Made by a program: the position numbers and the translations under genes. Positions 45,656-54,182 of a DNA stretch of 64,000 bases are shown here, piece after piece. A model generated the notes under the pieces. That model ran no database searches. It worked only from the letters and a program-made list of their open reading frames with translations, and was not told the DNA's origin. The DNA comes from an uncultured Ulvibacter sp. (GTDB lineage Bacteria; Bacteroidota; Bacteroidia; Flavobacteriales; Flavobacteriaceae), in contig CALSSW010000003.1 in assembly GCA_943789105.1 (NCBI GenBank), forward strand, positions 124,001-188,000. Reading direction: 5' to 3'. Positions within the stretch are counted from its first letter, which is position 1. The number at the start of each line of letters is the position of its first letter.

Positions 45656-46339
45656 ATGAAAAAAAAAGACACTACAATATTACTTGTTGATGATGAGCTC
45701 GACATTTTAGAAATTATAGGGTATAATTTATCTGGAGAGGGCTATAATGTAGTTACTGCTCAAAATGGAATTGAAGCCATAAAAAAGGCTAAAAAGCATA
45801 AGCCAGAACTTATTATTTTGGATGTAATGATGCCAGAAATGGACGGTATTGAGGCTTGTGAAAAGTTACGGTTACTTCCTGAGTTATCTGAAACGGTTAT
45901 CACCTTTCTTACAGCACGTGGAGAAGATTATTCACAAGTTGCTGGGTTTGATGCCGGGGCAGATGATTATATTACAAAACCAATCAAGCCCAAGGTCCTC
46001 ACCAGCAAAGTAAAATCTTTACTGCGTAGATTTAAAACCCAAGATGAATCACAACAAATAATAAAACTTGGTAATATAACCATAAACAGAGAGGAGTATA
46101 AAATCTTTGTTGATACCCAAGAAAAAATCTTACCTAGAAAAGAATTTGAGTTGCTATCTTTGTTAGCCTCAAAGCCAGGTAAGGTGTTTAAAAGAGAAGA
46201 TATTTTAGATCGTGTCTGGGGTAATGATGTTATCGTTGGTGGCAGAACTATTGATGTACACATCCGTAAGTTAAGAGAAAAAATAGGGGAACAAAAGTTT
46301 AAAACAATAAAAGGGGTGGGGTATAAGTTTGTAGAATAA
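45656..46339 (+). CDS. Response regulator, OmpR/PhoB family
   Basis: A 227-residue regulator. The receiver (1 to about 120) has the acidic pocket VDDELD at 11-16, phosphoacceptor D56 in LIILDVMMPEMDG and the conserved lysine in DYITKPIKPK. The C-terminal winged-helix domain (about 130-227: LPRKEFELLSLLASKPGKVF, GGRTIDVHIRKLREKIG) binds DNA. It is coupled with the histidine kinase, stop and start sharing one base. The pair resembles PhoB/PhoR; the regulon is not visible. Confidence 0.93.
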   Translation: MKKKDTTILLVDDELDILEIIGYNLSGEGYNVVTAQNGIEAIKKAKKHKPELIILDVMMPEMDGIEACEKLRLLPELSETVITFLTARGEDYSQVAGFDAGADDYITKPIKPKVLTSKVKSLLRRFKTQDESQQIIKLGNITINREEYKIFVDTQEKILPRKEFELLSLLASKPGKVFKREDILDRVWGNDVIVGGRTIDVHIRKLREKIGEQKFKTIKGVGYKFVE

Positions 46340-47382
46340 TGTTTAAAAAAATAAATAAAACCTATCGATTTGCCTTGCTCACTGCAGCTTATCTGAGCAT
46401 AATTTTGATGTTTATCTTAGGCATTTTTTTGCAGGGTATCTCTGGGTTTAATCTGTGGTATATTTTTGTTTTTGGAATCAGCTTTTTTGGTATTTGTTTT
46501 GCCCTTATCCAATTCAGATTAGAGCGATTTATAAATAAAAGAATCAAAATTATGTATGATGATATTTCTCTTTTAGACGCTACATCTTTTAGTCAAAAGA
46601 GTATTTCTACAGACATGGAAACCCTAACGGCAGAGTTGGGACGTTTTGCTGAAAACAAAAAAATTGAAATCGAGACCTTAAAGGTAAGAGAAAATTACCG
46701 TAAAGAATTTATTGGTAATGTTTCTCATGAACTTAAAACCCCTTTGTTTACCGTACAGGGATATATCTTAACCCTGCTCGATGGCGCTTACAAAGACAAA
46801 GCAGTTCTTAAAAAATATTTAAAGAGAGCCAATAAAGGGGTAGAACGATTGATATATATCATCAAAGACCTTGATATGATTACCCAACTAGAAGTTGGAG
46901 GTCTAGTCCTTGAAAAAGAGAATTTTAACATCATAAAGCTTGTCAAAAATATTTTTGATTTATTAGAGATGAAGGCTAGTGTGAAAAACATTTCACTAGT
47001 ATTTGATAAGAACTATAAAGAGAGTATAAAAGTCAATGGCGATCAAGAGCGCATACAACAAGTACTCTCCAATTTAATTGTTAACTCTATAAAGTATGGA
47101 AAAAAAGAGGGCACCACAGAGATTAGTGTAGAACACCTTGTTAAAGATAAAGTAATTATTAGAGTTACAGATAATGGCGAAGGTATTGAAAACGAGCACT
47201 TGCCTAGAATTTTTGAGCGTTTTTACAGGGTGGATAAAAGCGGCTCAAGAAAAGAAGGCGGAAGTGGCCTTGGCCTCTCTATAGTAAAACATATTATGGA
47301 TGCTCATCAAGAAAATATCTACGTAGAGAGCCAACACGGTATTGGTTCAGAATTTTCCTTTACAATGCAACTAAGCAATTAG
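46339..47382 (+). CDS. Sensor histidine kinase, PhoR-like
   Basis: A 347-residue kinase with two adjacent N-terminal membrane segments (about 10-30 and 40-60) and almost no periplasmic loop, so it may sense through the membrane or another protein. The phosphoacceptor is H130 in NVSHELKTPLF, and the ATPase domain has NLIVNSIKYGKKEG, DNGEGIENEHLPRIFERFYR and GGSGLGLSIVK. Its ATG shares a base with the response regulator stop, giving a one-operon two-component pair. Confidence 0.93.
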   Translation: MFKKINKTYRFALLTAAYLSIILMFILGIFLQGISGFNLWYIFVFGISFFGICFALIQFRLERFINKRIKIMYDDISLLDATSFSQKSISTDMETLTAELGRFAENKKIEIETLKVRENYRKEFIGNVSHELKTPLFTVQGYILTLLDGAYKDKAVLKKYLKRANKGVERLIYIIKDLDMITQLEVGGLVLEKENFNIIKLVKNIFDLLEMKASVKNISLVFDKNYKESIKVNGDQERIQQVLSNLIVNSIKYGKKEGTTEISVEHLVKDKVIIRVTDNGEGIENEHLPRIFERFYRVDKSGSRKEGGSGLGLSIVKHIMDAHQENIYVESQHGIGSEFSFTMQLSN

Positions 47383-47429
47383 ATCCAAACATTGTCATAT
47401 GCTATTGGGCAAAACAAAAGTATTAATAA

Positions 47430-47459
47430 TTGTCACTGGGGGATATTTCCTTAATTTTG
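47430..47459 (+). promoter_or_regulatory. trmB promoter (TTG-N19-TAATTTTG)
   Basis: TTG at 47430-47432 and TAATTTTG at 47452-47459 are exactly 19 bases apart. Transcription should start near 47466, only a few bases before the TTG start codon of trmB at 47474. Confidence 0.75.
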
Positions 47460-47473
47460 TCAAAAAATAAATT

Positions 47474-48154
47474 TTGGGAAGTAAAAACAAATTAAAACGC
47501 TTTAGAGAGAATGATACTTTTTCTAATGTTGTTCAACCCTCCAGAGCAGAGGCCGAATCTGACGGGCTGTTTTTAAAGGGAAATTGGAACAAAGATTTTT
47601 TTAAAAATGACAATCCCATTATCTTAGAATTGGGATGTGGTAAGGGAGAGTACACTGTCAATCTTGCCAAAATGTATCCTAACAAAAACTTTTTAGGGGT
47701 AGATATCAAGGGTGCTCGTTTTTGGAGAGGCGCTAAAACCGCCCTCGAAGAAGGCCTAGTAAATGTAGGCTTTTTAAGGACACAAATAGAGCTTATTGAT
47801 GGTCTTTTTGCCCATAACGAAGTAGACGAAATTTGGATAACATTTCCAGATCCCCAAATAAAATACAAGCGTACAAAGCACAGATTAACCAATGAAGATT
47901 TTTTAAATAAGTATAAGAAAATCCTTAAACCAAAAGGAGTCATACACCTTAAAACCGACAGTGAGTATATGCATGGCTATACCCTGGGGCTCTTGCAAGG
48001 TTTAAGGCTCCCAATAGAGTTTGCTCACCATGATGTATATGGTATTGGAAATCATGCCCCACAACAGGTTGTTGGTATTCAAACATTTTATGAGCGTCAA
48101 TATCTTGAAGTAGGTAAAAAAATCACCTACATACGTTTTGGTTTTTCTTCTTAA
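47474..48154 (+). CDS. trmB: tRNA (guanine-N7-)-methyltransferase TrmB
   Basis: A 226-residue methyltransferase that makes m7G46 in the tRNA variable loop. It has the SAM motif LELGCGKGEYTVNLA, GVDIKGARFWRGAKTALEEG, and WITFPDPQIKYKRTKHRLTNEDFL, which matches TrmB closely. The start is a TTG at 47474, giving the usual GSKNKLKRF N-terminus, and no ATG precedes the SAM motif. A consensus promoter lies immediately upstream, so the leader is very short. Confidence 0.95.
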   Translation: MGSKNKLKRFRENDTFSNVVQPSRAEAESDGLFLKGNWNKDFFKNDNPIILELGCGKGEYTVNLAKMYPNKNFLGVDIKGARFWRGAKTALEEGLVNVGFLRTQIELIDGLFAHNEVDEIWITFPDPQIKYKRTKHRLTNEDFLNKYKKILKPKGVIHLKTDSEYMHGYTLGLLQGLRLPIEFAHHDVYGIGNHAPQQVVGIQTFYERQYLEVGKKITYIRFGFSS

Positions 48155-48181
48155 AAAATACCGTATCTTCACACAGTATAA

Positions 48182-48820
48182 ATGGCCATACTTTTCAACT
48201 TTATTATTGGTTTTACCGCAGCTTTTATTGGAGTAATTCCTCCTGGGCTTATCAATATGTCTGCCGCTAAAATAAGTATGAAAGAAGGCAGAAGAAATGC
48301 AACACTTTTCTCTTTGGGTGTCTGTGTTACTGTAATGCTTCAAACCTATATTGCACTTCTGTTTGCTAGATATCTAGAAAAAAACCCTGATGTTATTGCA
48401 TCTTTAGAACAAGTTGCCCTTGGAATTTTTATTTGTATCACTATTTACTTTCTTTTTATTGCCAAAGATACCCGTAGAGCAATTCCTGACAATTTGGTTA
48501 GGAAATCAAAAAAGAAACGTTTTTTTGGAGGTATATTTATTGCTTCTCTTAATGTGTTACCACTGCCTTACTGGGTATATGTTAGTGTTACTTTTTCTGT
48601 TTTTGGATGGTTTTCTTTTGACACTCCAGAATTACTCACTGCTGTTTTGGCATCTGGTTTTGGCACTTTTATAATGCTGAGGCTTTACATCCATTTTTTT
48701 AAACGAAATGACGCTTCAAGAAATACACCCCTTAAGGTAAATATGAATTTTATTATTGGCGCCGTTACTGCTCTAATTTCTTTAATAACCGCCTTCAAAA
48801 TCTTCAAAGATTTATACTGA
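48182..48820 (+). CDS. LysE-family transporter
   Basis: A 212-residue membrane protein with about six segments and the LysE N-terminal signature GVIPPGLINMSAAKISMKEGRRNA. The family exports basic or other amino acids such as lysine or homoserine lactones. The middle GIFICITIYFLFIAKDTRRA and a run of hydrophobic segments fit. Its stop TGA overlaps the start ATG of the next gene (TGATG). The substrate cannot be read from sequence. Confidence 0.86.
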   Translation: MAILFNFIIGFTAAFIGVIPPGLINMSAAKISMKEGRRNATLFSLGVCVTVMLQTYIALLFARYLEKNPDVIASLEQVALGIFICITIYFLFIAKDTRRAIPDNLVRKSKKKRFFGGIFIASLNVLPLPYWVYVSVTFSVFGWFSFDTPELLTAVLASGFGTFIMLRLYIHFFKRNDASRNTPLKVNMNFIIGAVTALISLITAFKIFKDLY

Positions 48821-49155
48821 TGGAGCAACTTTCTTTTTTTCAAAGAGTTTATAAAGTTGTACATCAAATTCCCTATGCAAAGGTTACTAGCTATGGGGCA
48901 ATTGCAAATTATCTGGGCAGTAAGGGTAGTGCTAGAATGGTAGGATGGGCTATGAATGCTAGTAAAAAGCATGAAATTCCAGCCCATCGCGTTGTAAATA
49001 AAAAAGGCTTACTCACCGGCAAACACCATTTTCAAGGCACTAGTTTAATGCAGCAATTGTTAGAATCTGAGGGGATTCAAGTGATAGATTTTCAGATTCA
49101 AAACCTAGAGGCTCATTTTTGGGATCCTCACAAAGAGCTACCTCCAGAGATCTAA
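48820..49155 (+). CDS. Alkyltransferase-like (ATL) protein, MGMT fold without catalytic cysteine
   Basis: A 111-residue protein with the C-terminal DNA-binding fold of O6-methylguanine-DNA methyltransferase: VTSYGAIANYLGSKGSARMVGWAMNAS and the active-site loop IPAHRVVNKKGLLTG. Where true methyltransferases have PCHR, this reads PAHR, so no methyl acceptor cysteine is present. ATL proteins of this type bind O6-alkylguanine and hand it to nucleotide excision repair. It is translationally linked to the LysE transporter. Confidence 0.9.
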   Translation: MEQLSFFQRVYKVVHQIPYAKVTSYGAIANYLGSKGSARMVGWAMNASKKHEIPAHRVVNKKGLLTGKHHFQGTSLMQQLLESEGIQVIDFQIQNLEAHFWDPHKELPPEI

Positions 49156-49158
49156 ACA

Positions 49159-49187
49159 TTTAAAAAACCCTAGTTTAAAAACCCTAG
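49159..49187 (+). repeat. Short tandem duplication
   Basis: TTTAAAAAACCCTAG (49159-49173) is followed directly by TTTAAAAACCCTAG (49174-49187), which differs by one A. It lies just after the ATL gene and is not a hairpin. Confidence 0.6.
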
Positions 49188-49243
49188 CTATTCCCGATTA
49201 AATCATTTCAACGGTGGGCTATATTTTCTTTAGTTTTTCGAGT

Positions 49244-49251
49244 ATCTTTGT
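49244..49251 (+). promoter_or_regulatory. -7 box upstream of the Mrp/ApbC gene
   Basis: TATCTTTG lies 34 bases before the ATG at 49286. No TTG occurs at the ideal -33 distance, so it is called from one box. Confidence 0.45.
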
Positions 49252-49285
49252 ACTTTAGAATCTATCTAAATACCGAAAAAGAGCA

Positions 49286-50425
49286 ATGATGAAATTTAAC
49301 AAAAGTGATATACTTTTAGCCCTTGAAACCATTACAATAGCTGGAGAGGGTCAGAACATGGTTGCCAGCGGCGCTGTCACTAATGTAATGACATTTGCAG
49401 ATGAGGTTGTTGTAGATATCACTATGGCTAGCCCAGCCCTACACATAAAAAAACGTGCAGAGGCAGATATCATAAAAACCATACAAGAAAAGGTTTTTTT
49501 GAAGGCAAAAGTACAGGTAAATATTACCGTACAGGCTCCTGCAAAACCTTCTAACCCAAACCTTATTAAAGGGAAGCCCATGCCAGGCATTAAAAACATA
49601 ATAGCCATTGCCTCTGGTAAAGGAGGTGTTGGTAAATCTACAGTAACGGCAAACCTTGCCATTACACTTTCAAAAATGGGATTTAAAGTTGGGGTACTGG
49701 ATGCAGATATTTATGGTCCTTCCATACCAATAATGTTTGACCTAGCCAATGAAAGACCACTTTCTGTAAATATTGACGGAAAAAGCAAAATGAAACCAGT
49801 AGAGAACTATGGTGTAAAGGTGTTGTCTATAGGGTTTTTCACCAAACCAGATCAGGCTGTTATATGGAGAGGCCCTATGGCTTCTAAGGCCTTAAACCAA
49901 TTAATTTTTGATGCCGCTTGGGGAGAACTTGATTTTATGCTACTAGACCTACCTCCAGGGACGGGAGATATTCATTTAAGCATCATGCAGTCTTTGCCTA
50001 TCACAGGTGCTGTAGTTGTGAGCACACCGCAAACAGTAGCCTTAGCAGATGCCAAAAAAGGTGTAGCCATGTTCCAACAACAAAGCATTGATGTACCTGT
50101 TTTGGGGATTATAGAAAATATGGCTTATTTTACCCCTGCAGAATTACCTGATAATAAGTACTATGTATTTGGTAAACAAGGTGCAAAGCATTTGGCAGAA
50201 GATACAAAAATTCCTTTTCTAGGGGAGCTCCCTTTGATACAGAGTATAAGAGAGGCTGGAGATGCGGGTCACCCAGTGGCGCTTCAAGATGGAACTGCCA
50301 TTGAAGAGATTTTTATTGATATTACAAAAAATGTGGTACGTGAAACTGTGAAGAGAAACAAAGCATTACCTGCAACTCAGGCAATTCAAATAACCACAAT
50401 GGCAGGGTGTAGCGCCGTAAAATAA
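49286..50425 (+). CDS. Mrp/NBP35-family Fe-S carrier ATPase (ApbC) with N-terminal MIP18-like domain
   Basis: A 379-residue protein. The N-terminal DUF59/MIP18-like domain (1 to about 90) precedes the P-loop ATPase: deviant Walker A ASGKGGVGKSTVTANLA near residues 110-125, VLDADIYGPSIPIMF and FMLLDLPPGTGDIHLS. These proteins bind and deliver iron-sulfur clusters to apoproteins. A C-terminal MAGCSAVK ends the protein. It is followed four bases later by an NfuA-type scaffold gene, then by a ferredoxin reductase and a ferredoxin, which together suggest cluster assembly or electron supply. Confidence 0.94.
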   Translation: MMKFNKSDILLALETITIAGEGQNMVASGAVTNVMTFADEVVVDITMASPALHIKKRAEADIIKTIQEKVFLKAKVQVNITVQAPAKPSNPNLIKGKPMPGIKNIIAIASGKGGVGKSTVTANLAITLSKMGFKVGVLDADIYGPSIPIMFDLANERPLSVNIDGKSKMKPVENYGVKVLSIGFFTKPDQAVIWRGPMASKALNQLIFDAAWGELDFMLLDLPPGTGDIHLSIMQSLPITGAVVVSTPQTVALADAKKGVAMFQQQSIDVPVLGIIENMAYFTPAELPDNKYYVFGKQGAKHLAEDTKIPFLGELPLIQSIREAGDAGHPVALQDGTAIEEIFIDITKNVVRETVKRNKALPATQAIQITTMAGCSAVK

Positions 50426-50429
50426 AAGT

Positions 50430-50672
50430 ATGGAACAACAAGAACTAGTAGAGAAAGTAGAGATTGCATTGGATGAAATTCGACCATTTCTACAAAGTGA
50501 TGGCGGTGATATTAAACTTTTAGGTATTGAAGATGGCACCACAGTTAAAGTGCAATTACAAGGTGCTTGTGTGGGTTGTAGTGTCAACCAAATGACTTTA
50601 AAAAGTGGCGTTGAAATGACCATTAAAAAACATGCTCCACAAATTCTAGAAGTAATTAATGTAGAACCTTAA
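50430..50672 (+). CDS. NifU C-terminal-domain Fe-S scaffold (NfuA-type)
   Basis: An 80-residue protein consisting of a single NifU C-terminal domain. RPFLQSDGGDIKLLGIEDG and CVGCSVNQMTLKSGVE, with its CxxC cluster-binding pair, are standard. It could assemble and transfer Fe-S clusters. The heat-labile N-terminal A-type domain of E. coli NfuA is absent. It is separated from the Mrp-like gene by four bases, an arrangement common in Bacteroidota. Confidence 0.93.
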   Translation: MEQQELVEKVEIALDEIRPFLQSDGGDIKLLGIEDGTTVKVQLQGACVGCSVNQMTLKSGVEMTIKKHAPQILEVINVEP

Positions 50673-50743
50673 AGGATGATATGTTTCATCTCTTTAGATA
50701 ACAATAAGGGTTAGTTTTACTAGTAAAATAGCTATTAAATTAC

Positions 50744-51796
50744 ATGATAAAGACAGATATATTAATAATAGGAGCAGGCCCTACAGGCCTCTTCACTGTT
50801 TTTGAGGCAGGATTGTTGAAATTAAAATGCCATCTTATAGATGCTCTCGCTCAGCCAGGGGGTCAATGCAGTGAAATTTATCCAAAAAAACCTATTTATG
50901 ATATTCCGGCCTTTCCTGAAATATTAGCTGGAGATTTGGTGGATAATTTAATGAAGCAGATTCAGCCTTTCCAGCCAGGGTTTACCCTTGGAGAAAGAGC
51001 TCAAAGCATACAAACCAAAGATGACGGCACTTTTATAGTTACAACCAATAAAGGCACAAAGCACCATGCTCCTATTGTTGCTATAGCAGGTGGACTGGGT
51101 AGTTTTGAGCCAAGAAAACCACCCATTTCAAATATAGCCAGTTTTGAAGATAAAGGAGTGGAGTACATCATTAGAGATCCAGAATTATATAGAGATAAAG
51201 ATGTTGTCATTGCCGGTGGTGGAGACTCTGCCCTAGATTGGAGTATCTTTTTAACAGCTGTTGCCTCTAGTGTTACCTTGGTGCATAGACGTAATGAGTT
51301 TCGTGGCGCATTAGATTCTGTGGAGAAAGTACAAGAATTAAAAAATCAAGGCAAAATACAACTCATCACACCTGGAGAGGTAGTTGGTATAGTTGGAGAA
51401 AAGAAGCTTACTGGTGTTTCCATTAAGCAGGTAGATGGTGTTTATGAGAAAGCCTGTGATCATTTCATTCCACTGTTTGGACTTGCGCCTAAGTTGGGCC
51501 CTATTGCAGATTGGGGGCTAGAGATTGAGAAAAATGCAATTAAAGTTGACAACACCCTAGATTACCAAACCAATATTCCGGGGATATACGCCATTGGTGA
51601 TGTAAACACCTATCCAGGGAAGTTGAAACTTATTTTATGTGGTTTTCATGAGGCTACTTTAATGTGTCAAAGCGCCTATAAACGTATTTTTCCTGACAAA
51701 AAACATGTAATGAAGTACACCACTGTTGGTGGTGTAGAAGGCTTTGATGGCAGTAAGAAACAGGCTCCAAAAGCTGTTGTAAAAGCAATTAAATAA
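50744..51796 (+). CDS. Ferredoxin-NADP reductase, thioredoxin-reductase-like type
   Basis: A 350-residue flavoprotein with FAD-binding DILIIGAGPTGLFTVFEAGLL at the N-terminus, an NADPH-binding VVIAGGGDSALDWSIFLT segment, and GIYAIGDVNTYPGKLKLI in the last third. It lacks the thioredoxin reductase active CxxC and fits the YumC-type ferredoxin-NADP reductases. It should carry electrons between NADPH and a ferredoxin. The adjacent 2Fe-2S ferredoxin gene 8 bases away is a natural partner. Confidence 0.93.
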   Translation: MIKTDILIIGAGPTGLFTVFEAGLLKLKCHLIDALAQPGGQCSEIYPKKPIYDIPAFPEILAGDLVDNLMKQIQPFQPGFTLGERAQSIQTKDDGTFIVTTNKGTKHHAPIVAIAGGLGSFEPRKPPISNIASFEDKGVEYIIRDPELYRDKDVVIAGGGDSALDWSIFLTAVASSVTLVHRRNEFRGALDSVEKVQELKNQGKIQLITPGEVVGIVGEKKLTGVSIKQVDGVYEKACDHFIPLFGLAPKLGPIADWGLEIEKNAIKVDNTLDYQTNIPGIYAIGDVNTYPGKLKLILCGFHEATLMCQSAYKRIFPDKKHVMKYTTVGGVEGFDGSKKQAPKAVVKAIK

Positions 51797-51804
51797 GCAT
51801 ACAG

Positions 51805-52140
51805 ATGGAAGGCAAAGATGTTTTAATTCATATCACAGACAGAGATGGGGTTTCTCATCAAGTAAATGCACCTACAGATATGAACCTTAACCTTATGGAG
51901 GTTATAAGACTCTATGAGCTTGACCCAGAGGGTACTCTTGGCCTTTGTGGAGGGATGGCAATGTGCGCCTCATGCCAGTGCTACATAAATTCAGACCATA
52001 AGCTACCACAAATAAGTGATGATGAAAGTGCGATGCTTGGTGAAGCTTTCCATGTTCTGGACTCAAGCAGGCTTAGTTGTCAAATCCCTATAGATACTTC
52101 TTTGGTTGGTCTTAAAGTAACTATGGCGCCACAGGAGTAA
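51805..52140 (+). CDS. 2Fe-2S ferredoxin, adrenodoxin type
   Basis: A 111-residue ferredoxin whose cluster ligands are C-x5-C-x2-C in CGGMAMCASC plus a later Cys in LSCQIP. This spacing is that of adrenodoxin/ISC-type ferredoxins that supply electrons to Fe-S cluster assembly or P450s. DGVSHQVNAPTDMNLNLMEVIR is the usual N-terminal beta-grasp region. It follows the ferredoxin reductase directly, and both lie downstream of two cluster-handling genes. Confidence 0.93.
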   Translation: MEGKDVLIHITDRDGVSHQVNAPTDMNLNLMEVIRLYELDPEGTLGLCGGMAMCASCQCYINSDHKLPQISDDESAMLGEAFHVLDSSRLSCQIPIDTSLVGLKVTMAPQE

Positions 52141-52164
52141 TACCCTTTATAAAAATGATACAAT

Positions 52165-52196
52165 AAAAAGCCACTATCTTGATAGTGGCTTTTTTG
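52165..52196. terminator. Bidirectional terminator between ferredoxin and acyl-CoA dehydrogenase
   Basis: GCCACTATC (52170-52178) and GATAGTGGC (52181-52189) form a stem with a tight TT loop, flanked by A and T runs. It serves convergent genes. Confidence 0.85.
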
Positions 52197-52218
52197 TATA
52201 ACATAAAGATGTAAGTTT

Positions 52219-53397
52219 TTATTTGAAGGCGTTTATACCCGTAATGTCTAGTCCTGTAATTAATAGGTGTATGTCATGGGTTCCTTCATAGGTGACTACA
52301 CTTTCAAGGTTCATCATGTGTCTCATAATTGGATACTCACCAGTAATCCCCATACCTCCAAGCATTTGTCTTGCATCTCTTGCAATTTTTAGTGCCATGT
52401 CTACATTGTTACGTTTGGCCATAGAAATTTGTGCAGACGTAGCTTTGTTTTCGTTTTTTAGTTGCCCAAGACGCAGGCAAAGCAATTGTGCTTTGGTAAT
52501 TTCAGTAATCATTTCTGCCAGCTTTTTTTGTTGTAATTGGAATCCTCCAATTGGTTTTCCAAACTGTACGCGCTCTTTGGAGTAACGCAAAGCAGTATCA
52601 TAGCAATCCATAGCTGCGCCAATGACACCCCATGCAATTCCATAACGGGCAGAATCAAGACACCCAAGTGGGGCTCCTAATCCAGATTTGTTTGGCAATA
52701 AATTTTCTTTAGGAACTTTTACATCCTGAAATATTAATTCTCCGGTTGCACTAGCCCTTAATGACCATTTGTTATGAGTCTCTGGGGTTGAGAACCCTTC
52801 CATGTCTCTCTCTACAACAAGGCCATGTATACGTCCTTCTTCGTTTTTGGCCCATACTACGGCAACATCACAAAAGGGAGAGTTTGAAATCCAAAGTTTT
52901 GCTCCATTTAAAAGATAATGGTCTCCCATATCTTTATAGTTGGTTGTCATGCCACTTGGGTTACTACCATGATCTGGCTCGGTTAAACCAAAAGATCCCA
53001 TCCATTCTCCAGAGGCTAATTTTGGCAGGTATTTATTGCGCTGCTCTTCATTTCCATATTTCCATATTGGGTACATCACAAGCGATGATTGTACAGATGC
53101 TGTAGAACGCACACCACTATCACCACGCTCAATTTCTTGCATGATTAATCCGTATGATATTTGATCTAAACCTGCTCCACCATAGGCCTCTGGGATGTAG
53201 GGTCCAAAAGCACCAATTTCTGCCAGTCCAGGAATAATAGATTTCGGGAAAACAGCATCTTGTGCTGCCTTCTCTATAATAGGAGATACATCTCGCTTTA
53301 CCCAAGCTCGTGCAGCATCACGTATTAGTTTGTGCTCTTCTGTAAGTAAATCATCAATGTTATAATAATCTGGAGCTTCAAATAAATCAGGTTTCAT
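52219..53397 (-). CDS. Acyl-CoA dehydrogenase, glutaryl-CoA dehydrogenase type
   Basis: A 392-residue flavoenzyme that follows human glutaryl-CoA dehydrogenase closely in order and wording of motifs: DSGVRSTASVQSSLVMYPI (with the glutarate-binding arginine), FGLTEPDHGSNPSGM, LDSARYGIAWGVIGAAMDC and the catalytic glutamate in VTYEGTHDIHLLI near the C-terminus. The reaction would be oxidative decarboxylation of glutaryl-CoA to crotonyl-CoA in lysine or tryptophan catabolism. Broader acyl-CoA specificity cannot be excluded. The saccharopine dehydrogenase family gene at 32440-33810 could belong to the same pathway. Confidence 0.9.
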   Translation of the reverse strand: MKPDLFEAPDYYNIDDLLTEEHKLIRDAARAWVKRDVSPIIEKAAQDAVFPKSIIPGLAEIGAFGPYIPEAYGGAGLDQISYGLIMQEIERGDSGVRSTASVQSSLVMYPIWKYGNEEQRNKYLPKLASGEWMGSFGLTEPDHGSNPSGMTTNYKDMGDHYLLNGAKLWISNSPFCDVAVVWAKNEEGRIHGLVVERDMEGFSTPETHNKWSLRASATGELIFQDVKVPKENLLPNKSGLGAPLGCLDSARYGIAWGVIGAAMDCYDTALRYSKERVQFGKPIGGFQLQQKKLAEMITEITKAQLLCLRLGQLKNENKATSAQISMAKRNNVDMALKIARDARQMLGGMGITGEYPIMRHMMNLESVVTYEGTHDIHLLITGLDITGINAFK

Positions 53398-53447
53398 AAT
53401 CTCGTTTTTAATTGTTTTGTAAATATAAATACCGCTTTTTTAGTTTC

Positions 53448-54182
53448 CTACATTTTAACATAAAAATCACGAACTAAATTTTTATACTCTTGTGTGTAAT
53501 TGTGTCTTGAGATTTCTATGGTAAGCTCCTGAGTTTTATGTATGCTCTGGTGCAGAGAGAATTCTAGCATACATCTTTTTATCTTTGAGGTTTTTGTGCC
53601 CCGAATACTACATATTCTTGAAAGAAATAGCTTGTTTTGTGTTGCAATTTCAATAAAAGAGTCAGCTTCTTGATAGGGTAATATGATAGAAAAAACACCT
53701 TTTTGACTAAGCAAATGCGCAGCGCACACTATAAGATGTTTAAGGGGTAAGATGTCTGTAAATCTTGCTAGGGCTCTTTCTTGACTTGTACGTTCTCTCT
53801 GAGCATCTATCCCTTTGGGAGCCTTAAAAAAAGGAGGATTGCTTACAATTAAATCATACTTGTGCTCCATTTCACTTGCAAATTCTTGCACAGAGCCGTG
53901 GTAACAAAACAAACGATCTGCCCAGGAAGAGTACTCAAAGTTGTGGGTACATTGTTCATGGGCTTGTTCATCAATTTCTATAGCGTCAATAGTACCTGCA
54001 GAAGACCGCTGGGCTAATTGCAGTGCTACAATTCCAGTTCCTGTGCCAATATCTAGTATGGATTGCGGATCGTGCTCAATAGAGCTCCAGGCGCCAAGCA
54101 AGACTCCATCTGTGCCAATTTTCATGGCGCACCGATCTTGATGTACCTTAAATTGTTTGAATTGAAACGGCTTTTGAGACAT
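53448..54182 (-). CDS. tRNA1(Val) A37 N6-methyltransferase (TrmN6/YfiC type)
   Basis: A 244-residue N6-adenine methyltransferase: the SAM loop ILDIGTGTGIVALQLAQR and the catalytic NPPF in LIVSNPPFFKAPKG. The start of the sequence (FQFKQFKVHQDRCAMKIGTDGVLLGAW) is the typical YfiC N-terminus. It methylates tRNA-Val at A37. Its ATG shares a base with the rimM stop, so it is co-translated with rimM in the rpsP-rimM-trmN6 operon. Confidence 0.92.
   Translation of the reverse strand: MSQKPFQFKQFKVHQDRCAMKIGTDGVLLGAWSSIEHDPQSILDIGTGTGIVALQLAQRSSAGTIDAIEIDEQAHEQCTHNFEYSSWADRLFCYHGSVQEFASEMEHKYDLIVSNPPFFKAPKGIDAQRERTSQERALARFTDILPLKHLIVCAAHLLSQKGVFSIILPYQEADSFIEIATQNKLFLSRICSIRGTKTSKIKRCMLEFSLHQSIHKTQELTIEISRHNYTQEYKNLVRDFYVKM

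Noticed and set aside
48002..48343. Minus-strand open frame opposite trmB and LysE
   Set aside because: It lies entirely opposite two well-supported genes, has a lysine-rich low-complexity composition and no recognisable domain.
49159..49187. Tandem TTTAAAAACCCTAG repeat as a regulatory array
   Set aside because: Only two copies and no link to a promoter; listed as a minor repeat only.
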